Positions 46,416-56,296 are shown, counted from the stretch's first letter. The stretch: DNA of 64,000 nt from Thermoanaerobaculia bacterium (GCA_947259925.1 CAMYOG010000058.1:1-64000), one strand, 5' to 3'. A program made the numbers and translations. The notes: a model not told the origin generated them from the sequence alone.

Positions 46416-47798
46416 ATGCCGCCGAGAACCGTCGCTCGGATTCTCTCAGTCGTCCTGCCGGCTGTCGTAACGCTCTTGATGCTGTCCGGCACCGCCTGGG
46501 CCGCCAAAAAGGCAAAGCAGACCGAGACCGTCATCACCGAGGAAGAGCTTCAGCTCGAGCTGATGAGCTACGCGGATCGCTACGCGGCCACGGTCGCACA
46601 AGCGGTCGACGACGTCGAGCGGCTCGACCCTTCGCCCGAGACGCGGCGGGTAGTGCTCGGCGACATGGTCTTCTCGGCGGCGGCCGCCTTCACCACGGCG
46701 GCGGATCCCGAGGTAGATCTCGCCCTGCTCGACCTCGTGGTCATGACCTCGCTGGGCCGGATGGTCTTCGAGGACTACTGGCGTCCACGGATCGGAGCCG
46801 CCGCCGACCCCGCGATTGCCGCCCTGACCAAGCTCGAGAGCGAGGTCTGGACCGTGGCGGCGCCGATTCTCAGCGAGCCGCAGCGGCGCGAGCTCCGCGA
46901 CCGGATCACGGCCTTCCACAGCGCCAACCCGGAGCTGAGCACCTTCAGCCACCTGCGGTTCGCCGACTTTCCATCGCACCAAGAGGGGTCGACACTCCAG
47001 AAGACCAGCGGTCCAGGAGGCGGGATCTTCAAGTCGGTCAAGCACGTCAGCGAGCAGGTGCAGAAGACGCGCATCCTGGCTGAACGCGGCATGTACATTG
47101 CGACCAGGCTGCCCCTGCTCTCGGGAGGGTTCGCCGACATCTGGGTCTCGCGACTCGCGGCCAACCCCGCCGTCGACAAAGTGCTGGCCGACACCCATGC
47201 CTTCGCCGAGGTCGCCGACCGTTTCGCGGTCGTCGCGGAAGGGCTGCCCGAGACGATCACGACCCAGCGCCACGAGGCGATCGAGCAGCTGGGCAGCGAG
47301 GTGAGCGTCCTCCGCGAGGAGGCCTTCGACGACCTCTTCCAGCACATCGCCAGGGAGCGCGAGGAGATCATCCGGCGGATCACCCACGCCGACGAGCAGC
47401 TGGGAGCCCTGCTCGAGGCGCTCAGTGAGACCCTGGCGGAGTCCAACACCCTGGTGGCCGCCGCGGACGATCTGGCCGAGCGTTTCGCCAAGGGACCCGA
47501 AGCCGATCCTTTCGAGATCGAGCCCTACCGATTGACCATCGACCAGGCGGGCGTGCTCGTCCAGCAGCTCACCACCCTGCTCGAGGCGACGCAGGAGACG
47601 CTCGACTCGCCGGGTGCCGAGCGACTGGCACCCGCGGTGAACGAGACGATCGACGCGGTCGGTCGGACCACGCACGAGCTGGTCGACCACACGTTCTACC
47701 GCGCCCTGATTCTGATCGTGCTGGCACTCGTCGGCGCCGTCGTCGCCATGCTCGGCTACCGCTGGCTGGCCAAGCGGATGTTCCCCGAACCGGCCTGA
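46416..47798 (+). CDS. Periplasmic coiled-coil hypothetical protein with C-terminal TM
   Basis: Signal peptide VLPAVVTLLMLSGTAWA; long helical region; C-terminal ALILIVLALVGAVVAMLGYRWLAKRMF. Confidence 0.7.
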   Translation: MPPRTVARILSVVLPAVVTLLMLSGTAWAAKKAKQTETVITEEELQLELMSYADRYAATVAQAVDDVERLDPSPETRRVVLGDMVFSAAAAFTTAADPEVDLALLDLVVMTSLGRMVFEDYWRPRIGAAADPAIAALTKLESEVWTVAAPILSEPQRRELRDRITAFHSANPELSTFSHLRFADFPSHQEGSTLQKTSGPGGGIFKSVKHVSEQVQKTRILAERGMYIATRLPLLSGGFADIWVSRLAANPAVDKVLADTHAFAEVADRFAVVAEGLPETITTQRHEAIEQLGSEVSVLREEAFDDLFQHIAREREEIIRRITHADEQLGALLEALSETLAESNTLVAAADDLAERFAKGPEADPFEIEPYRLTIDQAGVLVQQLTTLLEATQETLDSPGAERLAPAVNETIDAVGRTTHELVDHTFYRALILIVLALVGAVVAMLGYRWLAKRMFPEPA

Positions 47799-47814
47799 TG
47801 CCAAGCTGGGAGTG

Positions 47815-47998
47815 GGTAGTGGTACGGAAAGGGCCGGCGCACCCCAGACGGGGCATAAAGCGCAGCGCCCCCACTCCGTCACCACAAGAGGAGACTTGCC
47901 AGGCCTTGTCGCCTGGCAAGGCTCTCTCGGGCTCCCCGGTCCGAAGGGGCGCGAGCCAGCCCCGGGCGGGGTGCGCCGGCTCTTTCCGTACCACCACC
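47815..47998. mobile_element. MITE-like structured element with 31-bp terminal inverted repeats
   Basis: GGTAGTGGTACGGAAAGGGCCGGCGCACCCC / GGGGTGCGCCGGCTCTTTCCGTACCACCACC (29/31), internal CTTGCCAGG-N8-CCTGGCAAG hairpin, no ORF. Confidence 0.65.
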
Positions 47999-48048
47999 TG
48001 AGCGTGTGTAGCGCGGTAGTCTGGACCCATGCCACGATCGGAGGAGCG

Positions 48049-48636
48049 ATGAGCGGAAGCAGATGGGGGTCTCGATTCGGTGGGTCGCTGGTGCTCCTCG
48101 CGTGCACATTGACCGCCGCGGTCGGCGCTCAGAACCAGATCGGCCTGAAGCCGGACGAGTTCGCGCTGATGGAGGCGGCCTACACCGGCAGCCTCGAATC
48201 GGTTCAGCGCCTGGTATCCGCGGGTGTCTCCGTGAGCGCGGCCGATGACGAGAACCGCACGGCCCTGATGTGGGCGGCGTTCAACGGCCACGCGCCGGTG
48301 ATCGGCTACCTGCTGGAGAAGGGCGCGGAGGTCGACACCAGGGACGGGAACGGTCGCACCGCTCTGATGTACGCCTCGAGCGGCCCGCATCGAGAGGCGG
48401 TGGAGGTGCTGCTGGAGAACGGCGCCGACGTCAATGCCCAGGGCGAGCTCGAGGGCTTCACGGCGCTGATGACGGCCGCCGCGGAGGGTCAGGTGGAAGT
48501 CGTGCGGCTGCTTCTCAGCCATGGGGCCGACGCCAGCTTGAAGGACAAGGACGGAGACACCGCCGAGAGCTTTGCTGCCCAGAAGGGCCACTCGGCCGTT
48601 GTCGACGTTCTCAGGAACCGGCGCGAGCCGGGCTAG
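48049..48636 (+). CDS. Secreted ankyrin-repeat protein
   Basis: ENRTALMWAAFNGHAPVIGYLLEKGAEVDTRDGNGRTALMYASSGPHREAVEVLLENGADVNAQ. Confidence 0.9.
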   Translation: MSGSRWGSRFGGSLVLLACTLTAAVGAQNQIGLKPDEFALMEAAYTGSLESVQRLVSAGVSVSAADDENRTALMWAAFNGHAPVIGYLLEKGAEVDTRDGNGRTALMYASSGPHREAVEVLLENGADVNAQGELEGFTALMTAAAEGQVEVVRLLLSHGADASLKDKDGDTAESFAAQKGHSAVVDVLRNRREPG

Positions 48637-50459
48637 TCCGTGCGCTCCGGAAGCTCGGGATTCGGCAGCTCGCCCCGCTCCCGCCAGCGGGCGACCTGGG
48701 CCTCGACCTCGCGCACCCGCGCCGGGTCGGGTCCGCGGTCCTCGGCGGCGTAGTGGATCTCGGAAGGTAGGGCGAGCGCGGTGCCGGCCTCCTCGACGAT
48801 GGCGAGCGCCCGCATGAAGAGGTCTTGACGGATCTCTTTGAAGCGCGGCCATTCGGTGGTGTTGGCGAAGGCCTGAAACTGAACCTCCAGGAAGTAGGGG
48901 CCGAAGCCGATCAGCTTCGCGTCGGCGTCCTCCGGGTCGAGCTCGGGATGCTCGACCAGCATGGCCTGGAGCTTGGCCAGCAGGTAGTGGAGCTGGTCGC
49001 CGGTGGTGTCGTAGCGCAGGCGCAGCGACGTCTGCAGAAGAGTCTTCTCTCGACGGCTCAGGTTCACTACCGCCAGCTTGGCGAACTCGGCGTTGGGCAA
49101 CGTGAAGAGCGTGCCCTCGGGCGTGCGGATCTTCGCCGAGCGGAGGCCCACCTCCTCGAGACAGCCCCGGCGGTCTCCCAGCTGCAGCCATTCGCCGATC
49201 CGCACCGGCTGATCGGCGTAGAGGCTGATGCCGCCGATCAGGTTCTCGATCGAGCTCTGAGCGGCCAGCGCCACCGCCAGTCCACCGACTCCCAGGCCGG
49301 CGATCATCGCGGTCACCGGCAGGCCCAGGCGCTGGCCGGCGAAGAAGATCCAGGCCAGGACGAGCACCAGGGCCAGGGCTCTCGACGTCACGCGAATGAG
49401 CTGCTGGCTCAACGGCCGCTCGAGCCGCGCGCCGCGGATCAGATGCTCGGCGCCACGCGTCACCACGACGGCCGTCAGCCAGGCGCCGCCCATCATTGCC
49501 AGCACCGTCATGACGAGCCGCAGGTAGAGCCCGGTCTCCCCCCAGATGGTCAGCTGCTCGAAGCTGATCCTCCGAACCAGAAGAGGGATCGCGATCAGCG
49601 CCGCGGGCCCCACGAACGCCCACAACCGGTTGAGGCCGTGACTCTCCGCGACCGGCCGCGTGTACTTCCGGCCGGCGCGAAGCGCGGCTGTCGTCAGCGC
49701 GCCGGCCGCGATCAGGATGAGTACCAGCAACAGCCACTGCCAGGCCGCCTGCCCCGCGACCACCTGCTTCGCCATGTCGGGCAGGCGGGTTACGAGCACG
49801 GTGATAAGGGGCGACTTGCTGCCGAAGCGCAAATCCTCGTAGATAGCGCCCTTCTTGCCGGGCTGGTAGGGCAGATAGCGGACTTGCTGGTAGTAGTCCG
49901 CGACGCGCTCGACGGTCTCGGCCGAGAAGAGGAACTCGCCGGCGCGGTTGCCGTCTTCCATCCTGACGATCTCGATCTCCGTGTGCGGTACCGTCCAGGA
50001 CTTCAGCGCTTCTTCCTCGACCCGGCTCGCGTCCGGGATCTCGGATCGCGGCGGCAGCTCGAGGCGGTCGAGCACCTCTTTGAGGAGCAGCGTCGCCTCG
50101 CCGGCGGCGCGCTCGGCGGTCCGTGGGGCGAGGCGGCTCGGATCGATGCAGCCCTGCGCCACAGCGTACGGTCTGCGATAGCCCGGGTCGCCCGCCTGGT
50201 AGAGCGCCACGGCTTCGTCGAGCGACTCGAGGAGGGTCTCGAGCGTGGCGCGGGGACTGGAGCGATCGGGAGGCTCGAGAGGGTGCGGGGCGCCGGAGGC
50301 CGCCGGAGCCTGGGCCGCGAGGGGAGCGGCGACCATCAGCGCCGCGACGGCGAGCGCGCCGAGTCCGCGGCGGGGATTCCGGCGGCCGCGCGCCCCTCTA
50401 CCCGAGTCGAGCCCGACGGTCGTCCACCTTCCCAAGCTCTGCACTACGTTTTCCCTCAT
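48633..50459 (-). CDS. MscS-family mechanosensitive channel (full length)
   Basis: 608 aa; VAGQRLGLP-type pore helix region, AGLGVGGLAVALAAQSSIENLIGGISLYADQPVRIGEWLQLG; intact C-terminal domain. Confidence 0.9.
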   Translation of the reverse strand: MRENVVQSLGRWTTVGLDSGRGARGRRNPRRGLGALAVAALMVAAPLAAQAPAASGAPHPLEPPDRSSPRATLETLLESLDEAVALYQAGDPGYRRPYAVAQGCIDPSRLAPRTAERAAGEATLLLKEVLDRLELPPRSEIPDASRVEEEALKSWTVPHTEIEIVRMEDGNRAGEFLFSAETVERVADYYQQVRYLPYQPGKKGAIYEDLRFGSKSPLITVLVTRLPDMAKQVVAGQAAWQWLLLVLILIAAGALTTAALRAGRKYTRPVAESHGLNRLWAFVGPAALIAIPLLVRRISFEQLTIWGETGLYLRLVMTVLAMMGGAWLTAVVVTRGAEHLIRGARLERPLSQQLIRVTSRALALVLVLAWIFFAGQRLGLPVTAMIAGLGVGGLAVALAAQSSIENLIGGISLYADQPVRIGEWLQLGDRRGCLEEVGLRSAKIRTPEGTLFTLPNAEFAKLAVVNLSRREKTLLQTSLRLRYDTTGDQLHYLLAKLQAMLVEHPELDPEDADAKLIGFGPYFLEVQFQAFANTTEWPRFKEIRQDLFMRALAIVEEAGTALALPSEIHYAAEDRGPDPARVREVEAQVARWRERGELPNPELPERTD

Positions 50460-50554
50460 CGCTCCTCCTTCCCCGCGGCCACTGCCTGACGCGCCTTCAG
50501 GGCCTCCTTACAGCGCCTTCTCGCCGAGCTTGCGACCGGGTACGAGACCAGTAT

Positions 50555-50570
50555 TGCAGGATCAAGGCCC
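50555..50570 (-). promoter_or_regulatory. Putative sigma-54 element GGGCCTTGATCCTGCA facing MscS gene
   Basis: GGC...CTGCA spacing; resembles 41873-41888 and 18793-18808. Confidence 0.4.
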
Positions 50571-50681
50571 TGTCGCGCCTCTCCGCTCGGGTTGCGCGAC
50601 CAGACGTCCGCCTCCCGAATCGCGGCCTCGTCCCCGACGAAACCACATCGCGAGCTGGGAAGACTCGTCGGTGGAGACGAA

Positions 50682-50702
50682 GATTCGCCACGGTATTTCG
50701 TG
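50682..50702. promoter_or_regulatory. UAS-like element ATTCGCCACGGTATTTCGTG
   Basis: CACGGTATTTCGTGG shared with 24311-24324. Confidence 0.5.
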
Positions 50703-50783
50703 GGCACGGGCCTAAGTCGCGGCTTCGAGCGCGCGAACGCTGGCTTTTCGAGCTTCTTGCGGTGTCGGAGGCCTGCGAACCGT

Positions 50784-50799
50784 TGGCACTGCTCCTGCA
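50784..50799 (+). promoter_or_regulatory. Putative sigma-54 promoter TGGCACTGCTCCTGCA
   Basis: TGGCAC...TGCA with correct spacing, 82 bp from UAS. Confidence 0.6.
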
Positions 50800-50896
50800 G
50801 TCGCACACCGGTATTGAGCGAGTGCAACCCAACGAGCGATCGCGCCTCGTGGAGTGGAGCCCGCGGCAGTGGTGCTCCGCGGCTCGAGGGTGAGCG

Positions 50897-51592
50897 ATGA
50901 CGGCTGGCGGACGGATCGGCAACAACCTGCTTCTCGTGCTGGTGGTCGCGGCCGTCTTCGGCGTGCCCCTCTTTCCGGCGTCGCTGCACTGGCTACTCTA
51001 CAACCTGGCCTACACCGGCATCTACTTTCTGGCCGCGATGGCGATCGAGCGGCACCGCCGAATGATCCTGTTGCTGGCGCTCTCGGCGGTGGCCCTCGAG
51101 TGGACCAGCGACCTGCTCGGCCTGCCGCTCCTCACCGCGCTGGCCGGGATCGTGAACGTCGTCTTTTTCATCTGGATCGCGACCCTGCTGATCGCGCAGA
51201 TCGCGCGCTCGAAGCGGGTGACCGGGCGGCTGATCGTGGAGGCGATCAACGGCTATCTGCTGCTCGGGCTGGTCTTCGCCGCGCTGGTGATACTGCTCGG
51301 AGACCATCAGCCGGGTGCTTACAGCTTCGGCGGTGACGGCGCGTCGGCGGCGGGCTCCGCGATCGAGGCCAGCGACTGCCACTACTACGCCTTCGTCACG
51401 TTCACCACCGTCGGCTACGGCGACCTGCTGCCCGAGACGCCCCAGAGCAAGTCGCTGGCGACGATGATGGGGATGGCGGGCCAGCTGTACCTGGCGGTGA
51501 TCCTCGCCATGCTGGTCGGGAAGTTCAGCTCGAGCACCGGCAGCGGCGACGATCCGCCGCAGGCCGAGTCCGAGAGACGGGAGGAGACATGA
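50897..51592 (+). CDS. Two-TM-pore potassium channel family protein
   Basis: HYYAFVTFTTVGYGDLLPETPQSKSLATMMGMAGQLYLAVILAMLVGKF (TVGYGD filter). Confidence 0.9.
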   Translation: MTAGGRIGNNLLLVLVVAAVFGVPLFPASLHWLLYNLAYTGIYFLAAMAIERHRRMILLLALSAVALEWTSDLLGLPLLTALAGIVNVVFFIWIATLLIAQIARSKRVTGRLIVEAINGYLLLGLVFAALVILLGDHQPGAYSFGGDGASAAGSAIEASDCHYYAFVTFTTVGYGDLLPETPQSKSLATMMGMAGQLYLAVILAMLVGKFSSSTGSGDDPPQAESERREET

Positions 51593-52233
51593 GCGAGCAC
51601 TCGCACGAATCGATCGGCCGCAGCCAGCTTCGCCGGCTCGAAACGCTCACGGATTGCGTCTACGCGCTGGCCCTGGTGACCGTGATGCGCTGGCTGCCGC
51701 TGCCGGAAGAGAGTGTCGTCGTCGGCGAGGAGCATTGGATGCTCGAGCTCTTCGCCGAGTTCTCGGGCAATCTCGTCGCCGCTCTGATCGGCCTGGTGTT
51801 CATCATCATGTACTGGCTGCGCAGCAATCAGCTTTCCGCTCATCTCGAGCGGACGGACAAGATGCACACGGTCTTCTCGATCTTGTCGGTGGCCGCCGTG
51901 GTGCTGTTGCTGTACGTGGTCCGGGTGAGCGCCGAGGTGGCGGCTCCGGCACGCCGCTCCGGGGAGAGCCTCGCGGTCTTCCTGATCGGCGCGATGGGTG
52001 CGGCGGCGTGGTGGCACGCACGGCGAAAGGGCCTGGTACGAGCGGGCATCTCGTCGGAGGAGGCCTCCGGAGTGCAGCTGGAGGCCTACACCGAGCCGAT
52101 CGTCGCCCTGATCACGCTGCCCTTCGCCTACGTCGGCGAAATCGTCTGGAACGTGGCCTGGCTGGCCTATATCCCGGTGGCCGCGCTGCTCCGGCGTCGG
52201 TCACTCCGCAAAGCCGAGAGCGACCGGCCGTAG
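51589..52233 (+). CDS. TMEM175/DUF1211-like membrane protein
   Basis: RRLETLTDCVYALALVTVMRWL resembling the R-x-x-x-FSD region of TMEM175; ATGA overlap with K+ channel. Confidence 0.65.
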   Translation: MSEHSHESIGRSQLRRLETLTDCVYALALVTVMRWLPLPEESVVVGEEHWMLELFAEFSGNLVAALIGLVFIIMYWLRSNQLSAHLERTDKMHTVFSILSVAAVVLLLYVVRVSAEVAAPARRSGESLAVFLIGAMGAAAWWHARRKGLVRAGISSEEASGVQLEAYTEPIVALITLPFAYVGEIVWNVAWLAYIPVAALLRRRSLRKAESDRP

Positions 52234-52352
52234 CCGAGCAGCTGCCCGACCGCCCGGCCGCCGGGGAGCGCGAGCGGATGCTCGGATGGCTCGGTATATC
52301 GTCAGCCGTAGCCGGGATGGTCCTACGAACAGAGTGAGCCGGCATTGAGCGG

Positions 52353-54542
52353 ATGTCGACAGGTCCGATAACCGAGTCCAAAGAGAAGAGGCCTCGCCTC
52401 AGCCTTTCGCGGGCCGTTCTGCTGGCGCTCGGTCTCGGAGTCGCGACCGGGCTCTTCTTCGGCGAGCACTGCGCGCCGCTCAAGGTGCTCGGCGACGTCT
52501 TCATCGGCCTGCTGCAGATGACGGTGCTGCCGTACATCGTCTTCGCGTTGATTGCCAACATAGGCAGCCTCGAGGTGGACGGGGCCAGGGCGATGGCGCG
52601 TTGGGGCGCGGCGACCATGCTGGTGCTCTGGGGCGTGACGGTCGCCGTGATCCTCGTCATGCCTCTGGCGCTACCCGCATTTCAGAGCGGCTCCTTCTTC
52701 AGCTCCAGCCTGGTGGAAGCGCGCGAGGAGATCGACTTTCTCGAGCTCTACATTCCGGTCAACCCCTTCCGCTCGCTCGCGGAGAACCTGATCCCGGCGG
52801 TCGTCCTCTTCTGCATCGTTCTGGGAGCCGCGCTGATCGGCTCCCCCGGGACGGACAGCCTGCTCACGCCGATGAGGGTGGCGCTCGACGCCATGGGCCG
52901 GATCGTCAGGTGGGTGGCGAAGCTCACGCCCCTCGGCGTCTTCGGGCTCGCGGCGCACGCGGCGGGAACCCTGACGCTCGAGCAGTTCGGCCGTCTGCAG
53001 GGCTACGTCATCCTCTACGTCGCCGCCGCGGTGCTGCTGAGCTTCGTGATCCTGCCGGCGCTGGTGGCGGCCGTCACTCCGTTCAAGATGCGCGAGGTCG
53101 TCGGCGTCTCGAGGGACGCCCTGATCACCGCCCTCGCTACCGACAACGTCTTCATCGTGCTGCCGCTGCTGATCGAGGGCGCCAAGGATCTCTTCGAGCG
53201 TCACGGCCTGCGGACCGAGGCGACCGATCGGGAGATCGACATCGCGATGCCGCTCGCCTTCCCGTTCCCCAACGCCGGGCGCCTGCTGGCGATGATCTTC
53301 ATTCCGTTCGCCGCCTGGTTCGTCGGCCGCTCCCTTCCGCTTGCCGACTATCCGGTGCTGATCGTCTCGGGTGTCTCGAGCCTGTTCGCCAAGGTGACCG
53401 TCGCCGTGCCCTTCCTGCTCGATCTGGTCGAGCTGCCGGCCGATCTGTTCAATCTCTTCCTGCTCGCCGGCGTCTTGGCCGGGCGCTTCAACTCGCTAGC
53501 CGGCGCCATGCACCTGTTCGCCTTCACCCTGATCGTCGCCGCGGGCGTGAGCGGCCTGGTCCGGCTGCACCGGCCCAGGGCCATGGGGGGTCTTCTGTTG
53601 ACGGTGGCGGTCCTGCTGGTCGCGATCGCCGGGGCTCGATTGATCATCGGGCGCACGTTGGAGACGCTGGCCGCCCAGGGCAGCGTCCTCGACCGGATGG
53701 AGCTCAAGTACCCGGCGAAGCCGGCGAGGGTTCTCGAGAGCATGAGCGCCGATCCGCTCTCGCTGGCCAAGGGCGAATCGGTGCTCGACCGCATTCGCCG
53801 GCGCGGCGCCTTGCGGGTCGCCTTCAACCCGCAGCGGCTGCCGTTCTGCTACCTCGACTCGGCAGGCCGCCCGCTCGGCTTCGACGTCGAGATGGCTCAC
53901 CGGCTGGCCGACCACCTCGGTGTCTCCCTGGAGCTCGCGCCGCTGGGTCTCGAGAAACTCGACCCGGATCACACCGCCGAGTACTTCGATCTGGCGATGG
54001 CCGGGATTCCCGCCACTCCGAAGCGCTACCGTGACTACCTGCTGAGCGATCCGTACCTCGAGGCCACTCTCGCTCTCGTCGTGCGCGACCACCGGCGCGA
54101 CGACTTCGACTCCCTCGAGGAGGTGCGGGAGTCGGACTACGGTCTGGCGGTTCTCGACGAGCCGCTTCTCGTAGAGGGTGCGCGCGAGCTTCTGCCGCGC
54201 GCCCGCGTCGTGCCGACTCCCGATCTCGAGACCTTCTTCGAGGGTCGGCTCGAAGGGGCCGACGCCATGCTTCTGATTGCCGAGGTCGGATCGGCCTGGA
54301 CGCTCCTGCACCCCGAGTTCCACGTCGTGACGCCCTGGATGGATCGACGGAGCGTGCCGCTCGCCTACGTCATCGGGGGTCACGATCGCGAGCTCCGCGC
54401 GCTCATCGACGACTGGATCCTCGGACTGAAGCTCGACGGCACGATCGACGAGCTCTACGAGCACTGGGTCCTGGGTCGCGCGGCGGAGCAGCGCGGCCCC
54501 CGCTGGTCGATCGCCTGCGACGTTCTCGGCTGGATCGACTGA
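52353..54542 (+). CDS. DAACS (SLC1-type) dicarboxylate/amino-acid symporter fused to a family-3 solute-binding domain
   Basis: N-term ALGLGVATGLFFGEHCAPLKVLGDVFIGLLQMTVLPYIVFALI...; C-term RRRGALRVAFNPQRLPFCYLDSAGRPLGFDVEMAHRLADHLGV...GTIDELYEHWVLG. Confidence 0.88.
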   Translation: MSTGPITESKEKRPRLSLSRAVLLALGLGVATGLFFGEHCAPLKVLGDVFIGLLQMTVLPYIVFALIANIGSLEVDGARAMARWGAATMLVLWGVTVAVILVMPLALPAFQSGSFFSSSLVEAREEIDFLELYIPVNPFRSLAENLIPAVVLFCIVLGAALIGSPGTDSLLTPMRVALDAMGRIVRWVAKLTPLGVFGLAAHAAGTLTLEQFGRLQGYVILYVAAAVLLSFVILPALVAAVTPFKMREVVGVSRDALITALATDNVFIVLPLLIEGAKDLFERHGLRTEATDREIDIAMPLAFPFPNAGRLLAMIFIPFAAWFVGRSLPLADYPVLIVSGVSSLFAKVTVAVPFLLDLVELPADLFNLFLLAGVLAGRFNSLAGAMHLFAFTLIVAAGVSGLVRLHRPRAMGGLLLTVAVLLVAIAGARLIIGRTLETLAAQGSVLDRMELKYPAKPARVLESMSADPLSLAKGESVLDRIRRRGALRVAFNPQRLPFCYLDSAGRPLGFDVEMAHRLADHLGVSLELAPLGLEKLDPDHTAEYFDLAMAGIPATPKRYRDYLLSDPYLEATLALVVRDHRRDDFDSLEEVRESDYGLAVLDEPLLVEGARELLPRARVVPTPDLETFFEGRLEGADAMLLIAEVGSAWTLLHPEFHVVTPWMDRRSVPLAYVIGGHDRELRALIDDWILGLKLDGTIDELYEHWVLGRAAEQRGPRWSIACDVLGWID

Positions 54543-54644
54543 CCCGGCTTCGGGTCGCCGCGAGGCCGCTCCACCTGTTAACCTTCCGCAGCTTTGTCGA
54601 GCACCGGAATCATGAACGAGTCTCTTCCTAGAGAGAGGTGTCAG

Positions 54645-56225
54645 ATGGTACGACTTCGTATGGCAGGGCGGGTCGCCCTGCTGCTGGTGACGATCGCGGG
54701 CCTGTCCGGCCCGACGTCGGTCGTGGCCGCCGACGGCAAGCCGAACATCCTCGTCGTCTGGGGCGACGACATCGGCATGTCGAACATCTCCTACAACACG
54801 CGCGGACTGATGGGATACCGCACGCCCAACATCGACCGCATCGCCAACGAGGGCATGGCCTTTACGGACTACTACGGCGAGCAGTCCTGCACGGCGGGGC
54901 GCTCCTCGTTCATCACCGGCCAGAGCGTGTTCCGCACCGGCCTGTCCAAGGTCGGCCTGCCGAACGCCGAGCAGGGCATGCAGAAGGAAGACCCGACCAT
55001 CGCCACGGTGCTGAAGGCTCGAGGGTACGCGACCGGCCAGTTCGGCAAGAACCACCTCGGCGACCGGGACGAGCACCTGCCGACGATGCACGGCTTCGAC
55101 GAGTTCCTCGGCAACCTCTACCACCTGAACGCCGAGGAGGAGCCGGAAAACGAGGACTACCCCACCGACTTCGTCCTGGCCGACGGCAAGACCTTCCGCG
55201 AGCGGTACGGCCCGAGGGGCGTCATCCACTCATGGGCGAACGCGGACGGCAGCCAGCGCATCGAGGACACCGGCCCGCTGACGAGGAAGCGCATGGAGAC
55301 GGTGGACGACGAGACCTCCGACCGCGCGCTCGAGTTCATCCGCGAGGCGCACGCCGCCGGCAAGCCCTGGTTCGTCTGGTGGAGCGGCACGCGCATGCAC
55401 TTCCGCACGCACGTGAAGGAGGAGTTGCGCGGCATCTCCGGCCAGGACGAGTACTCGGACGGCATGGTCGAGCACGACATGCACATCGGCAGGTTCCTGG
55501 ACCTGCTGGATGAGCTCGGCATAGCCGACGACACGATCGTCCTCTACTCGACCGACAACGGTCCGCACATGAACACCTGGCCGGACGCGGCCATGACGCC
55601 GTTCCGCGGCGAGAAGAACACGAACTGGGAAGGCGGCTGGCGGGTTCCCGCCTTCGTGCGCTGGCCCGGCAGGATCGAGGCCGGCTCGGTGACGAACGAG
55701 ATCGTGCACCACATGGACTGGCTGCCGACGTTTGCCGCCATGGCCGGCGATACGGACGTCAAGGAGCGCCTGCTGGGCGGCACCCAGCTCGGTGCCCGCA
55801 GCTACAAGGTGCACCTCGACGGCTACAACATCCTGCCGCTGCTCACCGGCGAGACCGACAAGAGCCCGCGCAACGAGATCTTCTACTTCTCCGACGACGG
55901 CGACCTGACGGCGCTGCGCTTCCGGGACTGGAAGGTCATCTTCATGGAGCAGCGCGCCGAGGCCACGTTCCAGGCCTGGCGCGAGCCGTTCGTGCTCCTG
56001 CGGGCGCCGCTGCTCGTCAACCTCCGCCGCGATCCCTATGAGCGGGGGATGGTGACCTCCAACACCTACGACGACTGGTGGCTCGACCGGCCCTACCTGA
56101 TGCTGCCGGCGGGCGACTACGTGGGCAGGTTCCTGGCGACGTTCAAGGAGTTCCCGCCGCGGCAGAAGCCGGGCAGCTTCACCATCGGGGACGCCACCAA
56201 GGCGCTGACGCCGCCGGGGGGCTGA
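54645..56225 (+). CDS. Arylsulfatase-type sulfatase, paralogue of 25465..27036
   Basis: KPNILVVWGDDIGMSNISYNTRGLMGYRTPNIDRIANEG...SCTAGRSSFITGQ. Confidence 0.92.
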   Translation: MVRLRMAGRVALLLVTIAGLSGPTSVVAADGKPNILVVWGDDIGMSNISYNTRGLMGYRTPNIDRIANEGMAFTDYYGEQSCTAGRSSFITGQSVFRTGLSKVGLPNAEQGMQKEDPTIATVLKARGYATGQFGKNHLGDRDEHLPTMHGFDEFLGNLYHLNAEEEPENEDYPTDFVLADGKTFRERYGPRGVIHSWANADGSQRIEDTGPLTRKRMETVDDETSDRALEFIREAHAAGKPWFVWWSGTRMHFRTHVKEELRGISGQDEYSDGMVEHDMHIGRFLDLLDELGIADDTIVLYSTDNGPHMNTWPDAAMTPFRGEKNTNWEGGWRVPAFVRWPGRIEAGSVTNEIVHHMDWLPTFAAMAGDTDVKERLLGGTQLGARSYKVHLDGYNILPLLTGETDKSPRNEIFYFSDDGDLTALRFRDWKVIFMEQRAEATFQAWREPFVLLRAPLLVNLRRDPYERGMVTSNTYDDWWLDRPYLMLPAGDYVGRFLATFKEFPPRQKPGSFTIGDATKALTPPGG

Positions 56226-56296
56226 TCTTCGCGCCTTTTCGACTCGTCGTCGGAATCCCTGTAACGGGACGGCCGGTGCGCACCGGGCGCCTCAGG

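Noticed and set aside
47569-49737. 722-aa minus ORF
   Set aside because: Alternate frame across the MITE-like element and the MscS gene; no recognisable domain
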